A stretch of 64,000 nt of DNA from Paenibacillus sp. FJAT-29882 (GTDB lineage Bacteria > Bacillota > Bacilli > Bacillales > DSM-1321), in contig NZ_LMVB01000003.1 of the NCBI RefSeq assembly GCF_001510645.1, positions 432,935 to 496,934 of the forward strand, written 5' to 3'. Shown here piece after piece: positions 52,357 through 61,118 of this stretch. Position numbers and translations under genes: made by a program. A model generated the notes under the pieces. The model had not been told where the DNA came from and searched no databases. It saw only the letters and a program-made list of their open reading frames with translations. Every line of letters starts with the position of its first letter. The stretch's first letter is position 1.

Positions 52357-53331
52357 TTGGTTATTATAAAAACTTTAGAACGAATCAGTCAATTTGTGGG
52401 GAAAACCTTTGCTATTTGGGTGCTTGTATTTGCCGCAATTGCCTTTTTTGCACCATCTGGATTTACATGGATTGCACCTTACATTACGATCTTATTAGGA
52501 ATTATCATGTTTGGCATGGGGTTAACTCTTTCTGGTAACGACTTTAAAGAAGTGTTTAAAAGGCCGAAAGATGTTTTTATCGGCGTAATGGGCCAATTTA
52601 TCATCATGCCGGGTCTTGCTTTTGCTTTAGCAAAAGGTTTGCAGCTACCACCGGAAATTGCAGTGGGTGTAATATTAGTCGGTTGCTGCCCAGGGGGCAC
52701 TTCTTCAAACGTTATGACATATCTCGGAAAAGGAGATGTCGCATTATCAGTTGCAGTTACATCGGTTACAACTGTTCTTGCACCAATCGTAACACCAGCT
52801 CTTATTTTATTACTTGCCAGCCAATGGGTACCAGTAGATCCAAGCGGACTATTTCTTTCAATTGTTAAAATTGTCATACTCCCAATCGTGCTAGGTTTAA
52901 TTGTGAAAAAATTATTTAATAAACAAGCACAAGCGAGTGCTAAAGCGCTACCTCTCATATCTGTTATTGCAATCGTAGCTATTGTGACAGCCGTTGTATC
53001 TGTTAGCCAGCAACAAATTGCCAAAACTGGATTAGCCATTTTCGCTGTTGTTATTCTTCATAACTTACTTGGTTACTTGCTAGGGTACTTGTTCGGTAAA
53101 CTCTTTAAAATGAATTTATCTAAGAAAAAAGCCATTGCAATCGAAGTGGGTATGCAAAATTCTGGCTTAGGTGCTGCGATCGCAACCGCACACTTTTCAC
53201 CAATGGCAGCCGTACCAAGTGCCATCTTTAGCGTTTGGCATAACATCTCCGGACCGATCCTGGCTACGATTTTCAGCCGTATGAAAGAGACAAAAGTAGG
53301 AGAAGTAGAAGAAACGATTATTAGTAAATAG
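52357..53331 (+). CDS. Bile acid:sodium symporter family (BASS/YocS) transporter
   Basis: About 324 residues with nine to ten helices. BASS signatures: GCCPGGTSSNVMTYLGKGDV (crossover motif) in the middle and EVGMQNSGLGAAIA near the end. Close to B. subtilis YocS. Substrate unknown; members take up bile acids, pantoate or keto acids with sodium. The start is unclear: GGAAGGG (52349-52354) is only 2 bases from TTG 52357 but 8 from an ATT codon at 52363. YocS alignment favours initiation near ATT/ATA. 52357 is given as the outer limit. Confidence 0.82.
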   Translation: MVIIKTLERISQFVGKTFAIWVLVFAAIAFFAPSGFTWIAPYITILLGIIMFGMGLTLSGNDFKEVFKRPKDVFIGVMGQFIIMPGLAFALAKGLQLPPEIAVGVILVGCCPGGTSSNVMTYLGKGDVALSVAVTSVTTVLAPIVTPALILLLASQWVPVDPSGLFLSIVKIVILPIVLGLIVKKLFNKQAQASAKALPLISVIAIVAIVTAVVSVSQQQIAKTGLAIFAVVILHNLLGYLLGYLFGKLFKMNLSKKKAIAIEVGMQNSGLGAAIATAHFSPMAAVPSAIFSVWHNISGPILATIFSRMKETKVGEVEETIISK

Positions 53332-53350
53332 AAATGGAATGAACGTATGA

Positions 53351-53377
53351 AACCTTCAGCAATATGTTGAAGGTCTC
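53351..53377 (+). terminator. Terminator after the BASS gene
   Basis: ACCTTCA and TGAAGGT around a short loop, followed by CTCTGTTTTG. Modest strength. Confidence 0.5.
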
Positions 53378-53590
53378 TGTTTTGTATAAATTAATCAGCC
53401 AATCTAAGAGTTAGCGGTTAAAAAAAATTATGTATACAGACCCCTTCACCCAAATAGAAGGAATAAAATGACACATCAAAGGAATATACATTATTATGTC
53501 GCAAAAAGTGCAGGAATTTGATGCATTGTGTCGAATGATTTTAGTATCAGGAAACTTAAAATTTAACAATAGGATGTGGTGGTCAATAAT

Positions 53591-54730
53591 ATGGAATCGT
53601 CATCGGACCAATTGAAGACTAAAAAAGTATTACTCCAATATTTAGAAGAACATCAATCATTGTTTTTAAATGAATGGAACGAGACCATGATAGTTAATGA
53701 AATTGACCCATACAAAGAAACGATTAAAGAAAATGGGTATGAGATGTTTTCCTTGGTCATGAATACAATTAAAGGGTCATTGTCCGAAGAAGTGCTTAGG
53801 AAATTGGCTTACAAGATTGCAACTGAACGCCTTGAAGCAAATATTAATATTGGAGACTTTCTGTACAATATTAATTTAGGGAGAAATATCATGGTCAGAA
53901 ATACTTTTGGAGCAAATCTTCCTATTCATGATACTCAATTGTTCATTGAAGCCATCAACAAACACTTCGATACATTCAGCTATCATGCCGTGACAAAATA
54001 TACAAATTTAAAAAATGATGTGATAGACGAAAAAGATACTTTTATAAGCGAGAATCACAAAGATAAATTAGCGGTCTTGGGCCAAATATCATCCAGTTTT
54101 GTTCACGAATTCAGAAATCCCTTAACGGCTGTGATGGGGTTTAATAAACTCCTGAAAAAGGAGAACCCCAATCTTAAATATTTAGATATTATAGATTATG
54201 AACTAAATCAGTTGAATTTTAGAATTACGCAATTCCTCCACACCTCTAGAGCTGATTTTAACGAAGAACAAAGAGAGCAGATCTCCGTTATGGAATTAAT
54301 CGAAGAAATCCAACAACTAACTTATGCGAGTATAATCGATGCTAACATAAATGTAGAGATCGTATTTTTTCCGGACTTGTATGTAACGGCGAGCAGGAAT
54401 GGGTTAAAACAAGTTTTTCTAAACCTTTTTATGAATTCTATTGATGCATTAAAGAATAAAGAACAGCCGAGAAAATTGATTGTACACGCCTTCACTGAGC
54501 GGAATGAATTGGTGATAAGCATATCAAATAACGGGCCTGCCATTGCTCGTGAAATCACAGAATCCATTTTCGAGCCTTTTTTCACAACGAAAGAATTAGG
54601 AACAGGAATCGGACTTTACGTTTGTAAGAAAATTATAGAAAGTAATGATGGTTATATGAAATGTGTGTCTAATGGTGATTTAACAACATTCAGCATACAT
54701 TTTCCCGATAGTAAAATGATGGATGACTAA
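53591..54730 (+). CDS. Soluble sensor histidine kinase with RsbR-like N-terminal domain
   Basis: A 379-residue kinase without transmembrane segments. Residues about 1-140 form an all-helical domain (LLQYLEEHQSLFLNEWNETM, YKETIKENGYEMFSLVMNTI) that resembles RsbR/RsbRD-type N-terminal globin-like domains. The phospho-acceptor histidine is in SSFVHEFRNPLTAVMGF. ATPase boxes follow: N-box FLNLFMNSIDAL, G1 ISNNGPAI, F/G2 EPFFTTKELGTGIGLYVCKK. The type resembles Bacillus sporulation-kinase HATPase domains. No response regulator is adjacent, so it is an orphan; feeding Spo0F is a guess. ATG 53591 preferred over GTG 53576. Confidence 0.8.
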   Translation: MESSSDQLKTKKVLLQYLEEHQSLFLNEWNETMIVNEIDPYKETIKENGYEMFSLVMNTIKGSLSEEVLRKLAYKIATERLEANINIGDFLYNINLGRNIMVRNTFGANLPIHDTQLFIEAINKHFDTFSYHAVTKYTNLKNDVIDEKDTFISENHKDKLAVLGQISSSFVHEFRNPLTAVMGFNKLLKKENPNLKYLDIIDYELNQLNFRITQFLHTSRADFNEEQREQISVMELIEEIQQLTYASIIDANINVEIVFFPDLYVTASRNGLKQVFLNLFMNSIDALKNKEQPRKLIVHAFTERNELVISISNNGPAIAREITESIFEPFFTTKELGTGIGLYVCKKIIESNDGYMKCVSNGDLTTFSIHFPDSKMMDD

Positions 54731-55231
54731 GTGTGCAAAGGAATACGACAGTCGAAAAGGCAGTTTCGTAATAAGATGCTCCTGCTATGCACATATAGAA
54801 CAATAGTGTCCATCCAAAATGGTTCAGGGGAGATTAGGGCATGAAACAAAGTAATCGTACCTATTCAAATGGTTGCAGCTTCTACAAGTAGATGGAACTA
54901 ATTCTTTGAAAAATGATTGTAAAAGAAAAATAAGCAAAAGAATAGGGATTTGTCATGATGTTTATAGGCATAATCTCTTACTAGTTTGCATTATTTCCGA
55001 TTAAACTTATAGGTAAAGTTTAAATATTTTTGCCGAATTCCGTTTGAAAAGTGAATCTCTTTGCTTACATGGCTCACAGAGGAATATGGATAAGGAAGGG
55101 ATTGCTGATGTTCTTTATGTTTCTATCCATAACTTTGCCAAGGTACCGTTTCCTTCAGAAATAAATAGAAAACAATACTCCGAATAAATGTTAAACAACT
55201 ATGAGTAGAATGAGTAATCATGTGAAATGAT
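54731..55231. other. Long intergenic stretch, no gene seen
   Basis: AT-rich, with only very short frames (for example an 18-codon frame at 55108 behind GGAAGGG). No repeat of the families in this window and no clear hairpin. Confidence 0.4.
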
Positions 55232-55260
55232 TTGCATTTGTTTACATTACCTGTTATGAT
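55232..55260 (+). promoter_or_regulatory. Promoter of the cold-shock gene
   Basis: TTGCAT, 17 bases, TATGAT: a good sigma-A promoter. It gives a leader of about 115 bases before the start codon, typical of cold-shock mRNAs, whose long leaders fold differently at low temperature. Confidence 0.65.
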
Positions 55261-55380
55261 AAAGAAGAATTATTTTTGTTCGGTGAAAAGGATTGTATAA
55301 GTTCAACTTTTCGTCTTAATGATCACTTTGGGCAGGGATAGTAATACATTGTGTGTTTTTCACACTAGGAGGCAACAAAA

Positions 55381-55581
55381 ATGGAACAAGGTACAGTTAA
55401 ATGGTTTAATGCAGAAAAAGGTTTTGGATTTATCGAGCGTGAAAATGGAGACGACGTATTCGTACACTTCTCTGCTATTCAAAGTGAAGGCTTCAAATCA
55501 TTAGACGAAGGTCAAAAAGTAACTTTTGAAGTAGAACAAGGTCAACGTGGACCCCAAGCTACAAACGTTCAAAAAGCTTAA
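55381..55581 (+). CDS. CspA-family cold-shock protein
   Basis: A 66-residue single cold-shock domain with RNP1 KGFGFIE and RNP2 DVFVHFSAI. It binds single-stranded nucleic acids as an RNA chaperone. AGGAGGCAAC precedes the ATG. Similar to B. subtilis CspB/CspD; which one cannot be said. Promoter, long leader and terminator all visible. Confidence 0.94.
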   Translation: MEQGTVKWFNAEKGFGFIERENGDDVFVHFSAIQSEGFKSLDEGQKVTFEVEQGQRGPQATNVQKA

Positions 55582-55597
55582 TATTGACAATATATAA

Positions 55598-55630
55598 ACC
55601 AGACTCTTTAATTAGAGTCTGGTTTTTTTA
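55598..55630 (+). terminator. Terminator of the cold-shock gene
   Basis: AACCAGACTCT, TTAATT loop, AGAGTCTGGTT then TTTTTT. Confidence 0.85.
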
Positions 55631-55837
55631 TTTTATCCCGAATTTGGGCCATAGTTTTGTTCGGTCATTATTGCACTCATCTATCTACAGGAAATACTTA
55701 AATTTACAACGGATTTGGATAGGGTCTATGCATATTTCCTATTCATATTCTAAGAATAGAGATATTTAACATGGCACAATGTCATTGCATGATACATATA
55801 AATACAGTGAAAATGATTATATGGAAGGGGCAACATT

Positions 55838-56398
55838 ATGAATAAGGAATTGTTTACTCATCTGATTGGTAAAGTGCTCAGGTTAGATAGAGGTGGGCCG
55901 GAATCTCGGATAGGAATATTATTAGGCATTACAGATGACCATTTAGCGATATTAACAGAGCAAGAAGGAGTTGTATACTATAAAACAAATCATATCAAGA
56001 GTATTACAGAAAATGTGAAAAAAGGATTAGATTTTAATCTAGAGATCCCCGAAGGTTTTTCATATAAAACTGCTCCTACATTTAAAAGTTTACTAGGCGA
56101 TCTGAAGTCTCAATGGGTGAACATTAACCGTGGCGGACCTGAGAGGCTTGAAGGTGTGCTTTTTGATATTAATGATGAATTCGTTACGCTAATTTTTAAC
56201 GAAGAAGTTATTCGCTTGGCAATGTTTCATATTCGCAGTATTAGTTATGGGGTAAAAGTAGAAAAACAAAAGAAAGAGGAGGAAAATTCAGGGGATAATA
56301 AAGATAATAAATCGGATGAAAAGTCAGGAAAGAATAAGGATAATAAATCGGATGAAAAGTCGAAAAAAAGTAAGGATAATAAATCAGAGAAAAAGTAG
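55838..56398 (+). CDS. cotB: CotB-like spore coat protein
   Basis: A 186-residue protein with two repeats: LIGKVLRLDRGGPESRIGIL (RGGPE at 18-22) and WVNINRGGPERLEGVLFD (RGGPE at 98-102). Each is followed by 'HIKSI' / 'HIRSI' blocks, as in CotB of B. subtilis, which has a third repeat. The C-terminal tail (about 140-186) is Lys/Asp/Ser-rich with DNKSDEKS repeated, likely a phosphorylation or cross-linking region as in CotB. ATG follows GGAAGGGG. Expected outer coat location. Confidence 0.82.
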   Translation: MNKELFTHLIGKVLRLDRGGPESRIGILLGITDDHLAILTEQEGVVYYKTNHIKSITENVKKGLDFNLEIPEGFSYKTAPTFKSLLGDLKSQWVNINRGGPERLEGVLFDINDEFVTLIFNEEVIRLAMFHIRSISYGVKVEKQKKEEENSGDNKDNKSDEKSGKNKDNKSDEKSKKSKDNKSEKK

Positions 56399-56410
56399 TA
56401 TACAAAAAAC

Positions 56411-56436
56411 AGTCGCTTCTGGTATAGAAGCGACGT
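56411..56436 (+). terminator. Hairpin after the CotB-like gene
   Basis: GTCGCTTC, seven-base loop, GAAGCGAC. T tract short. 56437-56770 holds nothing recognisable. Confidence 0.5.
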
Positions 56437-56785
56437 TTGTGTATAAGGACGACCCTAATGTGATAAAGCGGAATTTTCCATTGTAATTTATTCACTGAAA
56501 CTGATGCAAATTAAAAAAACAACTAGCCAATGCTAATTAATTAAAAACAAATAAAGGTAAAGAAACAACTAAATAAAGAGTCAGTTACCCAAGTTCAACT
56601 AAATGAGGAACAAGAATTTTTATATAGGGTAGTAGAAAGAACGAACTAAGTAGAAATAATCCATCGGACCTTAGAAGTTTTGTACATAAAAAATTGAAGA
56701 GAGAAAAGGAAAATCTAAGTATCAAAGGGAAAGTTCATCATATATTTAAAGTTGTGACTTATTTTAAGGTTGGGGAGGAAAAAGA

Positions 56786-57265
56786 ATGAGTTTTCGTTTA
56801 CCAGTTTTAAAGTGGCTTGTAGCAGTATTATTACTTGTGGTATTGATCGTAGCGTTTATTTTTGGACCAGCTACTGCATCAGCATCTATCAATTATGGCG
56901 ATGAAGTTGCGGCTGTAGCAGAGACTTATGTGGGAAGTCCTTATAAATATGGTGGGACGACTCCTAAAGGATTCGATGCAAGCGGGTTTACTCAGTATGT
57001 TTATAAAGATGCAGCGACAGAGATGAAGATTCCGAGAACAAGTGCTGAACAATATAAGACTGGGGAATCCATTAAGCAAGAACACTTAAAAACAGGTGAT
57101 TTGGTATTCTATGTTACAGGAGAAAAAGGAAAAGTCTCTTTTGTTGGCATTTATAATGGTGATGGTGCATTTATCGGGAGCACTACAAAAGGTGTAAAGA
57201 TTGTTAAAATGAGCGATAAATACTGGAAGGATCGATATATGGGGGCTAAACGGATTATTAAGTAA
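56786..57265 (+). CDS. Secreted NlpC/P60-like protein lacking catalytic residues
   Basis: A 159-residue protein with a hydrophobic signal segment (about 8-33) and an NlpC/P60 domain (about 38-157) clear from YVGSPYKYGGTTPKGFD, IPRTSAEQYKTGE, LKTGDLVFYV and YWKDRYMGAKRII. The three active-site residues are replaced: the catalytic Cys is Ala65 (GFDASGF for GFDCSGF), the His of HVGIY is Phe119, and the third polar residue of FIHA is Gly131. So it should not cut peptidoglycan, but may bind it or an inhibitor/partner. The ribosome site GGGGAGG and a good terminator suggest a live gene. Confidence 0.85.
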   Translation: MSFRLPVLKWLVAVLLLVVLIVAFIFGPATASASINYGDEVAAVAETYVGSPYKYGGTTPKGFDASGFTQYVYKDAATEMKIPRTSAEQYKTGESIKQEHLKTGDLVFYVTGEKGKVSFVGIYNGDGAFIGSTTKGVKIVKMSDKYWKDRYMGAKRIIK

Positions 57266-57340
57266 AGTTCGATATATATTCATATATAGTGGGGCAACAA
57301 GTCAAGTTAGGTGTAACCAAGGTTCATCTATTATTAAGGA

Positions 57341-57374
57341 CAAAAAGAGCATCGAATCCGATGCTCTTTTTGCT
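57341..57374 (+). terminator. Strong terminator
   Basis: CAAAAAGAGCATCG and CGATGCTCTTTTTG around AATC; perfect 14-bp stem. Confidence 0.85.
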
Positions 57375-57508
57375 AGTTACAATGAATGGAGTAGTTGACT
57401 TTCAGGATTTTCATAATGAATGATCATATATCATCAACCATTTACCTTATATTAGGTGTTGAATTAGGGAGTGATAACGAGTATTATCCAATTTGAAAAT
57501 TTGTTCAA

Positions 57509-58048
57509 TCACTCAACAGTAATCTTCGTCAATACTGCATGCCCATTTTTCACTTTTACCAAGGCTACTGCAGGTTTAATAGTGGCGGCAGTTTCCATTC
57601 CTTTTGCCTTTTCTTCAGAAGCGTAATAATTGTCTAGACCGTATCTCACTTGAATAGTTGCAGCCTTTTTTAGTTCGTATGGAATTTCTAATTTTCCGTT
57701 TAGATACATGCCGTTGCTAGGTTTTTCTTTTGTTACAAGGTCGACCTTGTATAGGCCATCGCTATCTTGTTTTAGCCGTACATACACTTTTTTGTAATCA
57801 CCAATATTCTTCCTTTTGAAATCGGATACAATCGAGTCATCTAGCTGTGACAGTTTAAGGGATTCTATCTCGTAATGTAAATCGACATAGTTACCTCTGA
57901 ATAAATCTGTCGGATCGACTGGAGCGGTTTGTAGTTTGATTTCTTCTCCGGTCAAAGTCGTCCAGACGGGAGGAGTCGCCAAAACTAATAAAATCAAGAC
58001 CGGAATGAAAAATACGATGAGTGGTTGAAAAAGTCGCTTATTCTTCAA
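57509..58048 (-). CDS. GDYXXLXY-domain membrane-associated protein
   Basis: A 179-residue protein with one N-terminal transmembrane segment (about 8-30) and an extracellular beta-rich domain carrying the family motif as GNYVDLHYEI. This domain is almost always encoded next to DUF2157, as here. TTG 58048 is the start: AAAGGAGGAG lies 6 bases before it, and it overlaps the upstream DUF2157 gene by 11 bases, so translation is coupled. Function unknown. Confidence 0.78.
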   Translation of the reverse strand: MKNKRLFQPLIVFFIPVLILLVLATPPVWTTLTGEEIKLQTAPVDPTDLFRGNYVDLHYEIESLKLSQLDDSIVSDFKRKNIGDYKKVYVRLKQDSDGLYKVDLVTKEKPSNGMYLNGKLEIPYELKKAATIQVRYGLDNYYASEEKAKGMETAATIKPAVALVKVKNGHAVLTKITVE

Positions 58049-59099
58049 TACGATCTCCTCCTTTTTTTCGTTGTTTTTCAAAAAAGAAGCCAAAACCGAT
58101 CAGAATCATACCGCCGATGATGAAGGTAAGTGATTTCGGTAGGAAGTCAAAGGAGTCAAGATAATATCTAAAAATCAACGAACATATTATGACAATACTA
58201 GTCAAACTTCCTTTATGGATGAGGTAAAGAAGAAAAATAAAATAAGCTAAAGGGAACCATAAAGAAAATTCAAAGGTAAGAAATATAGCTGTAATCCCGT
58301 GCAAAAGATGCCCCTGTATATGTGTGGTTCTTTGTAACTTAGATGGAACTCGAATATATACCAGTACTATGCCCAGTATAAACAGGGTGGCAAGGATGAC
58401 TGTATCCGATTTGTGAAAAATGAACTTCGGTATAAATTCTATTAGAAATAAGGAGATGGTATTGATGGCTAAAGCGTTAATCAAAAAGGTCAGGAGCTTA
58501 GGGTAATCGAATTTTTTTAATAGGACGTATAAAGCTGGTAAAAACACAAGAATGGCAAGCGGATAGGACGTTTCATCAAGGAATATACTTCCGTTTAGAT
58601 AAATGAAAAGCAGGACGGAAGTGAAAAGAAGTATGGCGATATCCTTTAAATAGTGGCCAATGAATATCGCTCCGATGGCCCATAATAAAAAGGAGCTGTT
58701 AAAATTAATACTGATGTTAAACATCTGTTCAATTAGAAAAATACCTGCTCCAAATATCAAAATACCGACATAATGCAAACTTCTTGCTGTTTTCGGAAAG
58801 CGTTTCTGCCATTTTACCCCTGTGAAATTCACCCCAATTAGACACGCGATAATAATCAGCAATTTTCCACCTTTACTAATATAAATCCAGTTGCTTGCTA
58901 CGAAGGTTAATATACCTAGACCTAAAAGAAGTGCCCCGATAGCTAATAAAATAGTAATGAAATTTAATCCAACCCTTACATCATAGGAATTTAAAATTTT
59001 CTCTTGATCTTTCTTGGAGATAATACCTCCAGTTTCAAGGTACTTTAGTTCGTGTTCAAGAAAAACAAACTGTTTTTTCGTTATTTCCTTTTTGCTCAA
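58038..59099 (-). CDS. DUF2157 integral membrane protein
   Basis: A 353-residue protein with about ten transmembrane helices after a short soluble start (LEHELKYLETGGIISKKDQEKI) typical of DUF2157. TTG 59099 follows GGAGGAG and is preferred over ATG 59117. It forms a two-gene operon with the GDYXXLXY protein; the pair likely makes one membrane complex of unknown role. Confidence 0.78.
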   Translation of the reverse strand: MSKKEITKKQFVFLEHELKYLETGGIISKKDQEKILNSYDVRVGLNFITILLAIGALLLGLGILTFVASNWIYISKGGKLLIIIACLIGVNFTGVKWQKRFPKTARSLHYVGILIFGAGIFLIEQMFNISINFNSSFLLWAIGAIFIGHYLKDIAILLFTSVLLFIYLNGSIFLDETSYPLAILVFLPALYVLLKKFDYPKLLTFLINALAINTISLFLIEFIPKFIFHKSDTVILATLFILGIVLVYIRVPSKLQRTTHIQGHLLHGITAIFLTFEFSLWFPLAYFIFLLYLIHKGSLTSIVIICSLIFRYYLDSFDFLPKSLTFIIGGMILIGFGFFFEKQRKKGGDRIEE

Positions 59100-59224
59100 A
59101 GTGACTCCTCCTTCCATCTTCTTCTATTATACAAGTTGAAAAGCAGATGATGAATGTAATTGGTGGAGAAATGATTTTTTTAGTGGTCAATTTGTGATCT
59201 TTTAGGTTGAAGCAGATAAATAGC

Positions 59225-59270
59225 AAAAAAATGCCCAATCTCTTGTTTACCATGAGATTGAGCATTTGTT
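59225..59270 (-). terminator. Terminator of tRNA-Ala
   Basis: On the minus strand AAATGCTCAATCTC, 11-base loop, GAGATTGGGCATTT, then TTTTG; 12-base spacing from the tRNA 3' end. Confidence 0.75.
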
Positions 59271-59281
59271 CTCTTTTATTA

Positions 59282-59354
59282 TGGAGACTAGCGGGATCGA
59301 ACCGCTGACCTTTTGGCTGCCAGCCAAACGCTCTCCCAGCTGAGCTAAGCCCCC
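59282..59354 (-). tRNA. tRNA-Ala (anticodon GGC)
   Basis: A full cloverleaf: acceptor GGGGGCT with AGTCTCC, D arm GCTC/GAGC, anticodon arm TTTGG-CTGGCAG-CCAAA giving GGC, T arm with GGTTCGATCCC. The third acceptor pair is G3:U70, the alanine identity signal. The discriminator is A, and the CCA end is not encoded. Confidence 0.95.
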
Positions 59355-59561
59355 GTTAAAGTATATTTATAATTTTATCTATTTTTCTGAAAAAGTCAAT
59401 GGGTTTTTACTAGAAAAATTTCTTTGTGTTTATCTTTCTGGAACTAAGTTGAATTGAATCATCCATGTAAAGGGTTTTGAGGAAGAAATCTGAAGAAATT
59501 AGTGAAAAATCATCTCGATTTCATAGGCTTTTATATTTCCATTGCTAGATGTTTCGCTTTA

Positions 59562-59690
59562 AGAGGATGTTCAAAAAGTCCGGTAAAAAAGCTTACGAAT
59601 TGAATCAAAGCTCTGTCTCTCTGGTCCTCGAGACTATCGCTCGCAGAACTTCTTGGCTCTTTTTATCATCCTTTTTGAACACGCACTTTA
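59562..59690 (+). repeat. GTTCAAAAAG-ended repeat, copy 3
   Basis: AGAGGATGTTCAAAAAGTCC to CATCCTTTTTGAACACGC, 129 bp, same middle as copy 1 (CAAAGCTCTGTCTCTC, CTTCTTGGCTCTTTTTATC). The surrounding gap 59360-59934 holds no convincing gene. Confidence 0.75.
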
Positions 59691-59934
59691 AGACTTTCCC
59701 TTTAGAAAGCGATATGAAGAAAATTGATGGATTAAATAAAGGTCGTCGTAGAGGTCCAAATCCAGATGAAGTTTATCCAACCATTTGATTTTTAACAATA
59801 TTAGTGAATGAGTATATCCTAAAAAGCGTCTGACTCTTTGGGTTAGGACAGGCTGTTCCAGTAATGAACAGTATAGTAATTCCTAACATGGTTATCATAT
59901 CACTATCCGTGAATCTGGCAGGTAGGGGACATAC

Positions 59935-60540
59935 ATGAATCTAATAATTGTTTGGGAAGCGGTCGTTCTGGTGATAACTGGTATACTACTATTGAGGGTA
60001 GTTGGCCGAAAATCAGTTGCACATATGACATTACCCCAGACGATGGTCATGGTTTCGATCGGAACCATTATTGCTCATCCGATTGTTGAGCATAGCGTAA
60101 TAAAAGCGATCATTGTGGGTGGAGTGTTTGTTGTGACACTTGTAATAATAGAATATCTTCAAGTTAAATTTAATGGTTTAGAAAAATTTTTAACTGGAAA
60201 GTCTCGGGTCGTCATTGAAAATGGAATGGTGAAAGTGGATAACTTAAAGAAGCTTCGACTTACGGTGGACCAATTAGAAATGCAGATGCGCAATAAAGGA
60301 CTCACGAATTATCATGATATTAAAATAGGAACGATTGAACCGAATGGGCAATTGGGCTATGAGTTAAATGATGATGCCAAGCCGCTTACAGTCGGGCAAT
60401 TTAAACAGATGATGGCGACCTTTGCTACTCAGAATCCCACCGTGCCATCTTCTGAAAATGAAACTGTTAAAAAAGAAGAATCAAATATATTTCAAGAAAT
60501 TAATAAACCAAACAAAGGTAACCCGCCGTTTCTAAAGTAA
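59935..60540 (+). CDS. DUF421 family membrane protein (YetF-like)
   Basis: A 201-residue protein with three transmembrane helices (about 5-22, 35-53, 60-80) including RVVGRKSVAHMTLPQTMVM. A cytoplasmic domain (about 90-165) follows with VVIENGMVKVDNLKKLRLTV and DQLEMQMRNKGLTNYHDI, as in YetF/YdfS/YrbG. Bacilli carry many paralogues; YetF-type proteins are linked to spore-membrane germination complexes but this role is not shown for this copy. AGGTAGGGG before ATG. Single gene. Confidence 0.8.
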   Translation: MNLIIVWEAVVLVITGILLLRVVGRKSVAHMTLPQTMVMVSIGTIIAHPIVEHSVIKAIIVGGVFVVTLVIIEYLQVKFNGLEKFLTGKSRVVIENGMVKVDNLKKLRLTVDQLEMQMRNKGLTNYHDIKIGTIEPNGQLGYELNDDAKPLTVGQFKQMMATFATQNPTVPSSENETVKKEESNIFQEINKPNKGNPPFLK

Positions 60541-60561
60541 GTTAATAATTGATTATATCAA

Positions 60562-60594
60562 AAAAAGCTGAGTGCAAGTGCAATCAGCTTTTAT
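60562..60594. terminator. Bidirectional terminator
   Basis: AAAAGCTGA and TCAGCTTTT, shared by the DUF421 gene and the convergent GIY-YIG gene. Confidence 0.6.
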
Positions 60595-60599
60595 CCATT

Positions 60600-60974
60600 T
60601 TATCTAAAAAAAACTTTATCTACATTATATGTCGCTTCAAGTTTATTAATGATATACGTTTCATAAATTTCACGGTCCGTCGGATCTTCCACATAGCAAA
60701 TCTCAATTCTGGATACTTCGTTTCTATGCAGTTTGATCGGTGAAACGGAATCTTCGAAGTGCTTCTTGATTCTTTGGCGTAGCTTTCTAGCTTTCCCAAC
60801 GAAAAGTAATTGTCCCTCGTTGTTAAAGAACGTAAAGATTCCACCTTTATCTCTTGGAATCAGGTGAAAGTCAATAAAACCGTAAATATCAGGAATGATT
60901 GGCTCGTCCCCTTCTACGATTTGTTTACGCTGTTTAATGGTTAGATCTGCTGTAGGGATTGTAATATTAATCAT
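60600..60974 (-). CDS. GIY-YIG-family small nuclease-like protein
   Basis: A 124-residue protein. The GIY-YIG core (about 42-120) reads GGIFTFFNNEGQLLFVGKAR, KLRQRIKKHFED and TDREIYETYIINKLEA, matching UvrC-type domains with conserved Arg and Glu. The two signature tyrosines (GIY and YVG) are Phe here (GIF, LFVG); from memory this is usual in the small Bacillus group annotated as 'nucleotide excision repair endonuclease'. Activity is therefore not certain. GGAAGTGAC before ATG 60974. Confidence 0.75.
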   Translation of the reverse strand: MINITIPTADLTIKQRKQIVEGDEPIIPDIYGFIDFHLIPRDKGGIFTFFNNEGQLLFVGKARKLRQRIKKHFEDSVSPIKLHRNEVSRIEICYVEDPTDREIYETYIINKLEATYNVDKVFFR

Positions 60975-61118
60975 GAACAGTCACTTCCTCTATTTAATAA
61001 AGATAAATGGTATCATAAGTAAAGAAGAAAAGCTATTTGAGAAAAAATCAATATCAAGTATGTTGTGGTAAGTTTATTTTGCTACAATAATGAACTAGAG
61101 CGTTGAAGGGAGATAATT

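Noticed and set aside
55634..55648. TTTATCCCGAATTTGGGCC resembling a bcr1-like 5' end
   Set aside because: No AGTTTCAC end or hairpins follow within 600 bp.
59711..59788. Short frame ending GRRRGPNPDEVYPTI
   Set aside because: Only about 25 codons with no clear ribosome site; the longer version starts inside a repeat.
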